DNA of 13,951 bases from Ilumatobacteraceae bacterium (GTDB lineage Bacteria; Actinomycetota; Acidimicrobiia; Acidimicrobiales; Ilumatobacteraceae). Under the pieces are notes generated by a model. The model saw only the letters and a program-made list of their open reading frames with translations, did not search any database and was not told where the DNA came from. Both the position numbers and the translations under genes were made by a program. This document shows positions 1-7,153 of the stretch, piece by piece (position 1 is the stretch's first letter; every line of letters starts with the position of its first letter). The stretch lies in the NCBI GenBank assembly GCA_019090765.1, contig JAHRVJ010000261.1, forward strand, positions 1 to 13,951, read 5' to 3'.

Positions 1-1
1 C

Positions 2-883
2 GTAGTGGTTGGTGTGGGTCTCTCTGCCGGGGCCGCAATCGTTCTGGCCACGCGGTTCGAACCCAGCGCAGCGGTCACATCTATCCGCGACCACGGAGTC
101 ACTGTGGTTCCCGGCGCTCCCGCCATCTGGGCTGCGTTTAGTCAGCTTGATGAACTTGAACCGGACGCGTTCGCCGCGGTTCGACTCGCCCTATCTGGGG
201 CGTCTCGCTTGCCGGTGAGTGTTGCCAGGTCGATGTCTGAACGGTTCGGGGTGGCCATTCGTGAGGGCTATGGGCTGACCGAGACCTCCCCAATTGTCTG
301 TACGTCGGTTGGTATCACGCCGCGTTTCGGATCCGTGGGTCGAGTGCTCAACGGAGTTGAGGTGAGGCTGGTCAACGACAACGGCGAGGCGCTGATTGGC
401 GATGTTGGCGAGGTCTGGGTACGCGGCGACAACGTGTTTCTCGGGTATTACAACGACCCCGACGCGACCGCAGCCGTACTCACCGAGGACGGCTGGCTAA
501 AAACTGGCGACATGGCCACTGTTGACGACGACGGTTATCTCTACCTAGTTGACCGCAGCAAGGATCTGATCATCGTCTCGGGTTTCAATGTGTACCCAGC
601 AGAGGTCGAAGAGGTATTGGCGATGCATGCCGCTGTGCGTGAAACGGCCGTTGTTGGAGTCCCCAATTACCCGACTGGGGAGGCCGTGAAGGCCTTCGTG
701 GTCGCGACCGCCGGAGCGGAGATCAGTGAGGCGATGCTCATTGAGCATGCTCTCGACCATCTCGCGTCCTACAAGTGCCCGACACAGGTGGTCTTCGTCG
801 ATCAGCTCCCACGCAACGCGACCGGCAAGGTCCTTCGCCGCGACCTTGACGCGGCCTCCGTTGTGGGCCCCGCGACGCAGTAG
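2..883 (+). CDS. Fatty-acyl-CoA synthetase / AMP-binding ligase, C-terminal part (5' end outside window)
   Basis: This is the C-terminal ~290 residues of an ANL-superfamily adenylate-forming enzyme. The family activates a carboxylic acid with ATP to an acyl-adenylate and then loads it on CoA. The reading frame is open to the left edge, so the first GTG (position 5) is probably not the start; full-length members have about 500 residues. Counting from that GTG, visible motifs are YGLTETSP (89-96, adenine/substrate site), the TGD motif (167-169, ribose contact), GYLYLVDRSKD (177-187, hinge to the mobile C-terminal domain), the G-F-N-V-YP-E segment (193-200), and LPRNATGK with Lys275, the catalytic lysine of the adenylation step. 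The YPAEVEE stretch and overall pattern favour medium- or long-chain acyl-CoA ligases, but the substrate cannot be read from the sequence. The gene ends 50 nt before rex. The Rex operator in that gap suggests the two are transcribed separately. Confidence 0.93.
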   Translation, partial: VVVGVGLSAGAAIVLATRFEPSAAVTSIRDHGVTVVPGAPAIWAAFSQLDELEPDAFAAVRLALSGASRLPVSVARSMSERFGVAIREGYGLTETSPIVCTSVGITPRFGSVGRVLNGVEVRLVNDNGEALIGDVGEVWVRGDNVFLGYYNDPDATAAVLTEDGWLKTGDMATVDDDGYLYLVDRSKDLIIVSGFNVYPAEVEEVLAMHAAVRETAVVGVPNYPTGEAVKAFVVATAGAEISEAMLIEHALDHLASYKCPTQVVFVDQLPRNATGKVLRRDLDAASVVGPATQ

Positions 884-895
884 CCCGTGCGGGCT

Positions 896-913
896 TTGTG
901 AAAACGTGCACGA
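896..913. promoter_or_regulatory. Probable Rex operator (ROP) upstream of rex-hemACD
   Basis: The sequence TTGTGAAAACGTGCACGA is an imperfect inverted repeat. The left half TTGTGAA matches the known Rex half-site exactly; the right half TGCACGA matches 5 of 7 positions of TTCACAA. It lies 20 nt before the rex start codon and overlaps the predicted -35 element, where a bound repressor would block RNA polymerase. Autoregulation of a rex-hemACD operon by Rex is established in Streptomyces coelicolor, so position and context support the call; binding itself is inferred. Confidence 0.75.
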
Positions 914-925
914 GCGCCGTAACGT
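896..925 (+). promoter_or_regulatory. Probable rex promoter, giving a leaderless transcript
   Basis: A -35-like TTGTGA (896-901) is followed by an 18-nt spacer and a TANNNT-type -10, TAACGT (920-925). The -10 ends 8 nt before the rex ATG, so transcription would begin at or within a couple of bases of the start codon. No convincing Shine-Dalgarno sequence lies before the ATG, which fits a leaderless mRNA, common in actinobacteria. Confidence 0.55.
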
Positions 926-933
926 AGAGCCCG

Positions 934-1638
934 ATGGCTGGTAAACGATCCCGAAGGCGGATTCCGGAAGCGAGTGTTGCTCGACTCCCCGTATACCTGC
1001 GCATCTTGTCTGAGCAGTTTGACGAAGGCGTCAACAGCATCTCCTCTGAAGAGCTGGCCGAATTCGCAGGGCTAAATGCAGCCAAAGTCCGCAAGGACCT
1101 CAGCTATCTGGGCAGCTACGGAACGCGTGGGGTGGGCTACGAAGTTGAGTTTCTGATTTATCAGGTCAGACGCGAGTTGGGCCTCACGCAGGATTGGCCT
1201 GTCGTCATCGTCGGTGCGGGCAACCTTGGCCAGGCACTTGCTGGTTACGGAGGTTTCGGCGACCGGGGGTTCCCGGTTGGCGGAATGATTGACGTGGCCG
1301 AATCCAAAGTGGGGTCAGTCGTCGGCGGCGTCCGAGTTCGCCACCTCGACGAACTCGCCCAGGTTGTGCAGTCGCGCAATATCTCCATTGGTGTTATCGC
1401 GACACCCGGCACTGCTGCCCAGGAGGCCGCAGATGCCTTGGTGGCCGCTGGGGTGACCAGCCTTTTGAATTTTGCTCCCACCGTGATCAGCGTCCCTCAC
1501 GGCATCAGTATGCGCAAGGTTGATCTCGCTGTTGAGCTGCAAATTTTGAGCTACTACGAGCAAAGACGAGCCAGTACCGAGCAATCCAACGGTCTCCAAG
1601 CGGTCCCCGCCGAGCGCCGACGTGGTGCGAGCGCCTAG
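934..1638 (+). CDS. rex: Redox-sensing transcriptional repressor Rex
   Basis: Rex is a homodimeric repressor that binds DNA when NADH/NAD+ is low and is released by NADH. The 234-residue protein has the family layout: an N-terminal winged helix (about 1-85) with the signature IPEASVARLPVYLRIL (10-25) and RKDLSYLGSYGTRGVGY (53-69), then a Rossmann domain with GAGNLG (94-99) and GMID (117-120), whose Asp120 sits at the end of the second strand where the dinucleotide ribose is bound. The conserved VDLAVELQILSYYEQ helix (196-210) is the domain-swapping helix that holds the dimer together. The last ~20 residues are a polar, probably disordered tail. The ATG at 934 gives the usual short basic leader and fits the predicted leaderless promoter. 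The gene heads rex-hemA-hemC-hemD and has a Rex-type operator just upstream, so it likely represses itself and heme synthesis. Confidence 0.97.
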   Translation: MAGKRSRRRIPEASVARLPVYLRILSEQFDEGVNSISSEELAEFAGLNAAKVRKDLSYLGSYGTRGVGYEVEFLIYQVRRELGLTQDWPVVIVGAGNLGQALAGYGGFGDRGFPVGGMIDVAESKVGSVVGGVRVRHLDELAQVVQSRNISIGVIATPGTAAQEAADALVAAGVTSLLNFAPTVISVPHGISMRKVDLAVELQILSYYEQRRASTEQSNGLQAVPAERRRGASA

Positions 1639-1650
1639 GATTTACATCTC

Positions 1651-2916
1651 ATGTCGATTCTTGTCATCGGAGTGAACCATCGCAGTGGTCCGCTGTCACT
1701 ACTCGAACGCGTCACCATTGCTCCAGACCGTCTCGGCAAGGCAGTAGCCGGGCTCGCGTTGCGTGACAACATTCGCGAAGCAGTGGTGTTGTCAACCTGC
1801 AACCGCACTGAGGTGTACGTAGTCACGGAACTGTTCCACGGTGCCTACGGCGACGTGCGCGACTTCTTTTGTGAGCTCGGCGACCTCGCGGTCGACGAGC
1901 TGACGCCACACTTGTACAGCCAGCATGACTCCGCAGCGGTGAACCACCTGTTCGAAGTATCTGCTGGCCTAGATTCAGCGGTGCTTGGCGAGAGCGAGAT
2001 ACTCGGCCAGGTACGCGGCGCCTGGGAGGCCGCGCAACACGAGAGCGCGGCGCGGTCGATCCTCAACCTGCTCTTCCGGCTAGCGGTCGAAACCGGCAAG
2101 CGGGCACGTACCGAAACCGGCATCGGGCGTGGGACTGCTTCGATCAGCCATGCTGCCGTCGAGATGGTTTCAGACGTTGTCGGCGACCTGAATGGCAAAC
2201 GAGTACTTGTGGTCGGCGCGGGGACGATGGGCGAAGGTGTTGCTGTTGCCCTTCATCGGGCAGGCGGGGCAGAAATTCTCGTTGCCAACCGTACGCCCGA
2301 ACGCGGCACCACGCTCGCAGAGCGTGTTGGTGGGATTGCCGTCGGGATGGACCGGCTGGCCGAAGCGGTGGCGGCCGCAGATGTGATCGTCGCCGGTACT
2401 GGTGCAGATGCACCAGTCGTCACCGAGGTACTTGTTCGAGAGGCCCGCTCGGGACACCGTGCGAGCCGTCCTCTCCATGTTGTCGATATCGCGGTCCCGC
2501 GTGACGTTGAGGCTGGCGTTGACACCCTTCCTGGCGTCACAGTGCTCGATCTCGACGATCTGCGTGATTGGGCTGACCGCGGGCTTTCTCATCGCGCTGG
2601 CGAGGCCGAACGAGTGCGGGTGATCGTGGGTGAGGAAGTCGAGAACTTCGAGATCGAATCGACCGCTCGCCAAGCTGCCCCGCTCGTCGCCTCAATGCGC
2701 GAGGGCGCAGGGCGCATTCGCTCTGCTGAGATGGACCGATTCTCAAAAAGGTTGTCCGCCCTTTCGGACACTGAGCGTGATTCCGTCGAAGCGCTTACGA
2801 GGGCCATTGTGGCCAAGCTGCTTCATGAGCCGTCAGTTCGCCTGAAGGCGCAGGCTGGCACACCCCAGGGCGAACGCAACGCTGCTGCGGTGCGTGATCT
2901 GTTCGATCTCGGCTGA
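1651..2916 (+). CDS. hemA: Glutamyl-tRNA reductase
   Basis: HemA reduces glutamyl-tRNA(Glu) with NADPH to glutamate-1-semialdehyde, the first committed step of C5-pathway tetrapyrrole synthesis. The 421-residue protein starts with the characteristic ILVIGVNHRS (3-12). The nucleophile Cys50 lies in LSTCNRTE (47-54). The helix GESEILGQ (113-120) follows, then the NADPH-binding domain with VLVVGAGTMG (185-194) and VANRTPER. The C-terminal dimerisation helices occupy roughly 320-421 and the protein closes with the usual RDLFDLG. Length and motifs are normal, so it should be active. It starts 12 nt after rex, with an AGGA ribosome-binding site at 1637-1640 overlapping the rex stop, and 12 nt separate it from hemC, so it is cotranscribed and probably under Rex control. 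Its product goes to HemL, encoded farther along the window. Confidence 0.98.
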   Translation: MSILVIGVNHRSGPLSLLERVTIAPDRLGKAVAGLALRDNIREAVVLSTCNRTEVYVVTELFHGAYGDVRDFFCELGDLAVDELTPHLYSQHDSAAVNHLFEVSAGLDSAVLGESEILGQVRGAWEAAQHESAARSILNLLFRLAVETGKRARTETGIGRGTASISHAAVEMVSDVVGDLNGKRVLVVGAGTMGEGVAVALHRAGGAEILVANRTPERGTTLAERVGGIAVGMDRLAEAVAAADVIVAGTGADAPVVTEVLVREARSGHRASRPLHVVDIAVPRDVEAGVDTLPGVTVLDLDDLRDWADRGLSHRAGEAERVRVIVGEEVENFEIESTARQAAPLVASMREGAGRIRSAEMDRFSKRLSALSDTERDSVEALTRAIVAKLLHEPSVRLKAQAGTPQGERNAAAVRDLFDLG

Positions 2917-2928
2917 GGATCAGAAATT

Positions 2929-3798
2929 ATGACCTCAGCGCTGCGCCTCGCGACTCGTGGTTCCAGACAGGCAATGGCGCAGGCGACAATCGTGGCCGAT
3001 GCGATCCGAGCTGTGACCACCAGGTCGGTTGAGATAGTTGAGATACAAACAACTGGCGATCTCCGTCTCGACGTTCCGCTACACGTGATTGGCGGCCAAG
3101 GGGTCTTCGTCAAGGAGGTGCAGCGTGCGTTGCTTGATGGGCGCGCTGACTTTGCTGTGCACTCAGCGAAGGATCTGCCGTCGGCGACGGCTGAAGGCTT
3201 GACGATTGCTGCTTTCTGCGAGCGTCGCGACCCCGCCGACGCTCTAGTCGGCAAGAAGCTTGTGGAGCTAAGTGAAGGTGCGACCGTGGCGACCGGATCG
3301 GTTCGGCGCCGCGCTCAGCTCACGCAGGCGCGACCTGATCTCAAGTTTGTAGAGCTGCGCGGCAACATCGATTCTCGGCTCTCGAAGATCCCGGCCGACG
3401 GGGCGATCGTGATGGCGGTTGCCGCGCTACAGATTCTGGGAATGGCCGACAAGGTTGCCGAGGTGCTCCCACCAGCGGATTTTGTTCCCGCTGTCGGCCA
3501 AGGGTGCGTGGCGGTCGAGTGTCGTGGCAACGATGCTGACACGCTGAGCGCCCTGCAGCCGATCAACCACGAGCAGACGCGGCGCGATGTCGAAGTCGAG
3601 CGTGCCTTCCTCGCCGAACTGGGGTCCGGGTGTTCGCTGCCCGTTGGGGCCTACGTGACTGAAGGTGTACTGAGGACCTTTCTTGCTGACTCTGACAACG
3701 GCCGCACGACCAGCGACGAGATCATTCTCACCGGAACGGAAGCCGACTTGGAAACCGCCAGGCTGGCTGCGCAGGCGTCGTTGAGGGCTGTGGAATAG
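2929..3798 (+). CDS. hemC: Hydroxymethylbilane synthase (porphobilinogen deaminase)
   Basis: HemC joins four porphobilinogens head to tail on a covalently bound dipyrromethane cofactor and releases hydroxymethylbilane. The 289-residue protein has RLATRGSRQAMAQA (6-19), the loop VHSAKDLP (77-84) with catalytic Asp82, GSVRRRAQL (123-131) with the paired cofactor arginines, LRGNIDSRL (143-151), and GSGCSLPVG (232-240) with Cys235 as the cofactor attachment site. One departure stands out: the helix normally reading AGLxRLG reads AALQILG (165-171), so the position of E. coli Arg176, a cofactor-contacting residue, is Ile169. All other key residues are present and I expect an active enzyme. The start has a GAGGAT ribosome-binding site (2915-2920) overlapping the hemA stop. 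The gene lies between hemA and hemD with gaps of 12 and 9 nt. Confidence 0.97.
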   Translation: MTSALRLATRGSRQAMAQATIVADAIRAVTTRSVEIVEIQTTGDLRLDVPLHVIGGQGVFVKEVQRALLDGRADFAVHSAKDLPSATAEGLTIAAFCERRDPADALVGKKLVELSEGATVATGSVRRRAQLTQARPDLKFVELRGNIDSRLSKIPADGAIVMAVAALQILGMADKVAEVLPPADFVPAVGQGCVAVECRGNDADTLSALQPINHEQTRRDVEVERAFLAELGSGCSLPVGAYVTEGVLRTFLADSDNGRTTSDEIILTGTEADLETARLAAQASLRAVE

Positions 3799-3807
3799 CG
3801 AATTGAA

Positions 3808-4566
3808 ATGGGTTCAGCCGGATTGCCGCTAACTGGTTGCCGCGTTGTTGTAACGCGTGAGCGTCCGGGTGAGCTCGGAGCAATGTTGGTAGAGCGTGGT
3901 GCCGAGGTGGTGCACGTGCCGCTCATCTCAGTTGAGGAACCCGCAGACGGCGGAGCATCGTTGAGGCGGGAGCTCGCAGCGCTAGACCAGTACGACTGGC
4001 TGGTCGTGACGTCGGCGCCTGGCGCGGAACTGGTGGCTGCCGCCGCCCGACAGTGCCCGGATTTGAAGCTCGCGGCCGTCGGAACCACAACGGCACGAGT
4101 ACTTGCCGCTGGCGCCGGTCGTGTGGTCGATGTTGTTCCGTCAACGCATCGCGCTGATGCCTTGGCCGCCGAGCTCGTGCGCGTGGCTAGCACCAGCCCG
4201 TGCCATTTCTTGGTCGCTCAGGCTGAGACGACGTCGGGAGATCTTCCGGGGGTGCTGCGGGCGGCAGACCATCTCGTAACCGAGTGCGTGGCCTATCGAA
4301 CGGTGTCAGTTGTTCCGGATAGAAATGGGGTCGGTGCTGCGACAGCGCTGGTGTTTGCAAGCGGCTCAGCAGTTCGCGGCTGGGTCGACGCCTTTGGCAT
4401 CGATGCGCCTCCTGTGGTGGTCGCGATTGGGCCGGCGACTGCAAGCGTGGCCGCGGAATTAGGGCTCAAGTTGTCAGGCGTCGCTGCCGATCACAATCTT
4501 GAAGGTCTCGTCTCCGAGCTTGAACGGCAAGTCAATAGGTCTACTATCCAGGCCGACAAGTCGTGA
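3808..4566 (+). CDS. hemD: Uroporphyrinogen-III synthase, stand-alone
   Basis: HemD closes hydroxymethylbilane into uroporphyrinogen III with inversion of ring D, the branch point to heme, siroheme and cobalamin. The family is poorly conserved in sequence. The 252-residue protein shows its two-lobe pattern: CRVVVTRERPGELGAMLVERGAEVVHVPLI (11-40), DWLVVTSAPGAELV (63-76, usually TSANAV), AAVGTTTARVL (89-99), VAYRTV (161-166), LVFASGSAVRGW (181-192) and VVAIGPATA (204-212), with a late HNLEGLVSEL. The length is that of a single-domain HemD. Many actinobacteria carry HemD fused to a uroporphyrinogen-III methyltransferase; no such domain is present here. The ATG lies 9 nt after the hemC stop and has only a weak ribosome-binding site (GAATTGAA), so translational coupling to hemC is plausible. 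It is the last heme gene of this half of the cluster. Confidence 0.93.
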   Translation: MGSAGLPLTGCRVVVTRERPGELGAMLVERGAEVVHVPLISVEEPADGGASLRRELAALDQYDWLVVTSAPGAELVAAAARQCPDLKLAAVGTTTARVLAAGAGRVVDVVPSTHRADALAAELVRVASTSPCHFLVAQAETTSGDLPGVLRAADHLVTECVAYRTVSVVPDRNGVGAATALVFASGSAVRGWVDAFGIDAPPVVVAIGPATASVAAELGLKLSGVAADHNLEGLVSELERQVNRSTIQADKS

Positions 4567-4624
4567 CGATTTGGCTGACGTGATTGGTGAACCGCACATG
4601 TGGGGTCCACTGGAAGACTCCGCT

Positions 4625-4632
4625 GGAAGAAG
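4625..4632 (+). promoter_or_regulatory. Ribosome-binding site deciding the 4638 GTG start
   Basis: GGAAGAAG lies 5 nt before the GTG at 4638. A competing ATG at 4634, in another frame, runs into a stop after eight codons, so the GTG is the start that yields the long secreted protein. The flanking DNA carries a short direct repeat (CTGGAAGA at 4610-4617 and 4623-4630), probably chance. Confidence 0.55.
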
Positions 4633-4637
4633 AATGA

Positions 4638-7121
4638 GTGAGCAACAACTTGGCTTATAGGAACGGGCGACGCCGGGCAGTGATAGCTGCGGCGGGTGTC
4701 CTGGGTGCCGGAATGATTCTTGGCGCCAGCGCAGTAGGGGTCTCTGCGCGCCCGATCGTGGTAGTTGAGCAGGTTGATGTAGAGGCCGAGGGGCCCATTG
4801 TTGATGGTGAGATCGTCGGTTCCCACCCATCCATCTCCGGCGATGGTCATTTCGTGGCGTTTCAGGGCATCCCTGGAAGCGCCGATGACCAGACCGAGGA
4901 AGCGATCGAGGACCCGCGAACGTCAACGGTGTACTTAACTAATCGTGAATCAGGTCTAACCACCGAGGTGACACCAGTACCCGAAGGTGTGCGCTCGGGC
5001 AACTCGCTTCACCCGGTGATTTCTGGCGACGGGTGCACCTTAGTTGTGGCGACCGAGATGGCCCTTGATGTATTTAGCGACGACGACACCAATGATCGTT
5101 GGGACGTCTACCGGATGCGTCTGCCCCACTGTGGTGACCCGACCGGATGGGAGTTGATTTCGATCAGCTCCGACGGTAGCGATCTTGCCCGCGACGACGT
5201 GAGCACCCTTGACCCTCCCGCGATTTCACGCAATGGCACGCTCATTGCCTATACCCATCCGGCAACTCAACTCCTCGACGCTCAAGAGCTGTCAACAATT
5301 TCCCTTGTCGACCTCACCTTGCCGGTACATGATCCGGGTCGTTCGACGATTGTTGCTGGCATGCCCGTAGCCGCTCCGAATACTCAGTTCATCCACACCG
5401 GTCTTGATCAACCAGCGCTGTCTGACTACGGAAGGTTCGTTTCGTTCCGGTCCGACGCGCAGTCCACTGACGCGGTTGCTGGCTGGGGCACTGGGATCGA
5501 GCCGGGAGGACCCGCAACTGGCCAGGTGTATGTGTGGGACCGTGAGCAAAGCGACCCGTTCCTGGCCGTCCGGCTGGTGTCGGCGCGGCCAGATGGCAAT
5601 CCCTCAACGGTGGGCGCTGCAGACCCGTCGCTGTCGCGAGATGGCCGCTTCGTAGCCTTCACCTCGTCTGATGTTGGCTTGGTGCCGGCGGCGTTTGCTC
5701 CGTGTGCCGATGCCTGCCCAACTCAGGTGTACCGACTCGACCGCGACACCGACCAGAACGGATGGTTCGACGAAGTAAGTCGGATCAAGATGACGTTGGT
5801 CAGCGCCGAGCCCGATTCTGATCCCCTGGTCGCCGGAACCGCTCCGTCGTCTCAGCCTGCACTCAGCGCCGACGGGCAACTTGTCGCATTCGTAACGAAG
5901 GCACCGAACTTGCAGCTACTGAGAGCATCGGGTGGCGGCGAATCGTCCGACGGTGACATCCTCGTCGCTGACGCGCTTCTCGGAACGCTTCGTCGAGTTG
6001 CAGCTACCGCCGATGGAATACGGCCAGCGGTTGCCGCTCATGCTCATCCCCAACTCAGTGACACTGGGCGCTCAACTGTGTTCGACACCTTGGCAGCCGA
6101 AGAACTTCTCGCCGCTCCGCTGTTAGCGGGTGATGCCGCGCAGGGTCGCCAGGTGGTGGCTGTCTCGGCGGAACCGACGCTGTCGTTGGCTGATGTCGAT
6201 CTGGGGACAACGATGGTCGGTCTTGAAGGCGACGAATGGTATGTCGCCGTGATCAACAGCGGCCCAACCTCTTTCACGCCGACTCAGGTAACGGTTTCGA
6301 ACCACCATTTCAAGGTCAATGAAGAGGCCAGCACTTGCACCCTCGGGGTGTCCGTTCCGCCGGGGGGTGACTGCACCGTCAGGTTGACGTTTACGCCGTC
6401 GGCTTCTGGATCAGTGTCGGGCACGCTGACTGTGTCTGAAGATGGATTTCAACCGGTCGCTGTAAGTTCGAGGGTGATCGGAGCCGGAGGCGACCCGGCG
6501 CTTCGTACGAATCCTGCGGGCGCCGATCTTGGCCTGGTCGATGTCGGGCAGTCCAGCGACGAGTTCCAATTCGATGTGGAGAACATCTCGCTGGCGCCTT
6601 CAGCAGTTGGTGCCGTCCGTATCCGTGGGGCCCATGCCGATGACTTTGCGGTAACGACCAACAGTTGTGCGAATCGACCACTCAACCCACGTGCAACATG
6701 CAGCGTTGGGGTCACGTTCTCGCCTACCGCCGCTGGCCGTCGCACGGCACTGGTCGAGATCGTGTCCCCATCAGGGCAGTACACAACAATGGTTACCGCT
6801 GGCGACGCTCAGTACGCCCCGCAATTGCTGCTTACCGGGGATGAACTGGAAGCTGGCAGCGCGTTCATCGCTGGCGGCAGCGGCTACCCGCCAAACACCG
6901 AGCTCAGCGTCGTCTTTGGTGACGGAACTGGCGAGGTCGTCACGACGACTACAAACGGTGATGGAGGGTTCCTGATTGAGGTACCCATCGCGTCGAACGA
7001 ACGCGGCGGCGACCGGACGATTGTTGTGCAAGCGACCGACGGCACGGTGGCAAGCACCCCCGTCGACGTAATTCCCGAGCAGAACCTGATGATCGGTTTG
7101 CCCGGGTTCGGCCTCGGCTAA
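4638..7121 (+). CDS. Secreted seven-repeat TolB/PD40-type beta-propeller with two ASH (choice-of-anchor D) domains
   Basis: The specific function is unknown. The 827-residue protein begins with a signal peptide: basic RNGRRR (8-13), a hydrophobic stretch (14-34) and a likely cleavage after VSA (35-37). Seven repeats of the form HPxxSxDGxxVAF follow at 63-76, 125-138, 193-206, 258-271, 329-342, 406-419 and 470-483, spaced 62-77 residues, as expected for a seven-bladed propeller of the TolB/PD40 type. Next come two ASH-like beta-sandwich domains (about 512-616 and 619-722), each with a cysteine pair (Cys567/Cys579 and Cys677/Cys688) before the typical TVRLTFTP or SVGVTFSP strand. A last Ig-like domain (about 726-812) contains GSGYPPNTELSVVFGDGTG. 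No membrane anchor or sorting signal is seen at the C terminus. These domains usually mediate protein contacts, so a surface or periplasm-like scaffold is more likely than an enzyme. It starts 71 nt after hemD and converges with the membrane-protein gene at 7154. Confidence 0.88.
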   Translation: MSNNLAYRNGRRRAVIAAAGVLGAGMILGASAVGVSARPIVVVEQVDVEAEGPIVDGEIVGSHPSISGDGHFVAFQGIPGSADDQTEEAIEDPRTSTVYLTNRESGLTTEVTPVPEGVRSGNSLHPVISGDGCTLVVATEMALDVFSDDDTNDRWDVYRMRLPHCGDPTGWELISISSDGSDLARDDVSTLDPPAISRNGTLIAYTHPATQLLDAQELSTISLVDLTLPVHDPGRSTIVAGMPVAAPNTQFIHTGLDQPALSDYGRFVSFRSDAQSTDAVAGWGTGIEPGGPATGQVYVWDREQSDPFLAVRLVSARPDGNPSTVGAADPSLSRDGRFVAFTSSDVGLVPAAFAPCADACPTQVYRLDRDTDQNGWFDEVSRIKMTLVSAEPDSDPLVAGTAPSSQPALSADGQLVAFVTKAPNLQLLRASGGGESSDGDILVADALLGTLRRVAATADGIRPAVAAHAHPQLSDTGRSTVFDTLAAEELLAAPLLAGDAAQGRQVVAVSAEPTLSLADVDLGTTMVGLEGDEWYVAVINSGPTSFTPTQVTVSNHHFKVNEEASTCTLGVSVPPGGDCTVRLTFTPSASGSVSGTLTVSEDGFQPVAVSSRVIGAGGDPALRTNPAGADLGLVDVGQSSDEFQFDVENISLAPSAVGAVRIRGAHADDFAVTTNSCANRPLNPRATCSVGVTFSPTAAGRRTALVEIVSPSGQYTTMVTAGDAQYAPQLLLTGDELEAGSAFIAGGSGYPPNTELSVVFGDGTGEVVTTTTNGDGGFLIEVPIASNERGGDRTIVVQATDGTVASTPVDVIPEQNLMIGLPGFGLG

Positions 7122-7141
7122 TCGGGTTCCATCAGCCCCGA
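7122..7141. terminator. Possible weak hairpin between convergent genes
   Basis: TCGGG (7122-7126) can pair with CCCGA (7137-7141) around a 10-nt loop directly after the stop of the propeller gene, in a 32-nt gap between convergent genes. The stem is short and no T-run follows, so an intrinsic terminator is only a possibility. Confidence 0.2.
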
Positions 7142-7153
7142 ATCGGCCGGTTG

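Noticed and set aside
3651..4193. Minus-strand 180-codon open frame across the hemC/hemD junction
   Set aside because: Ser/Thr/Ala-rich shadow of two well-supported heme genes; no start signal or conserved pattern.
4610..4630. Direct repeat CTGGAAGA twice with 13-nt period before the propeller gene
   Set aside because: Only eight bases, one extra copy, and the second overlaps the ribosome-binding site; most likely chance.
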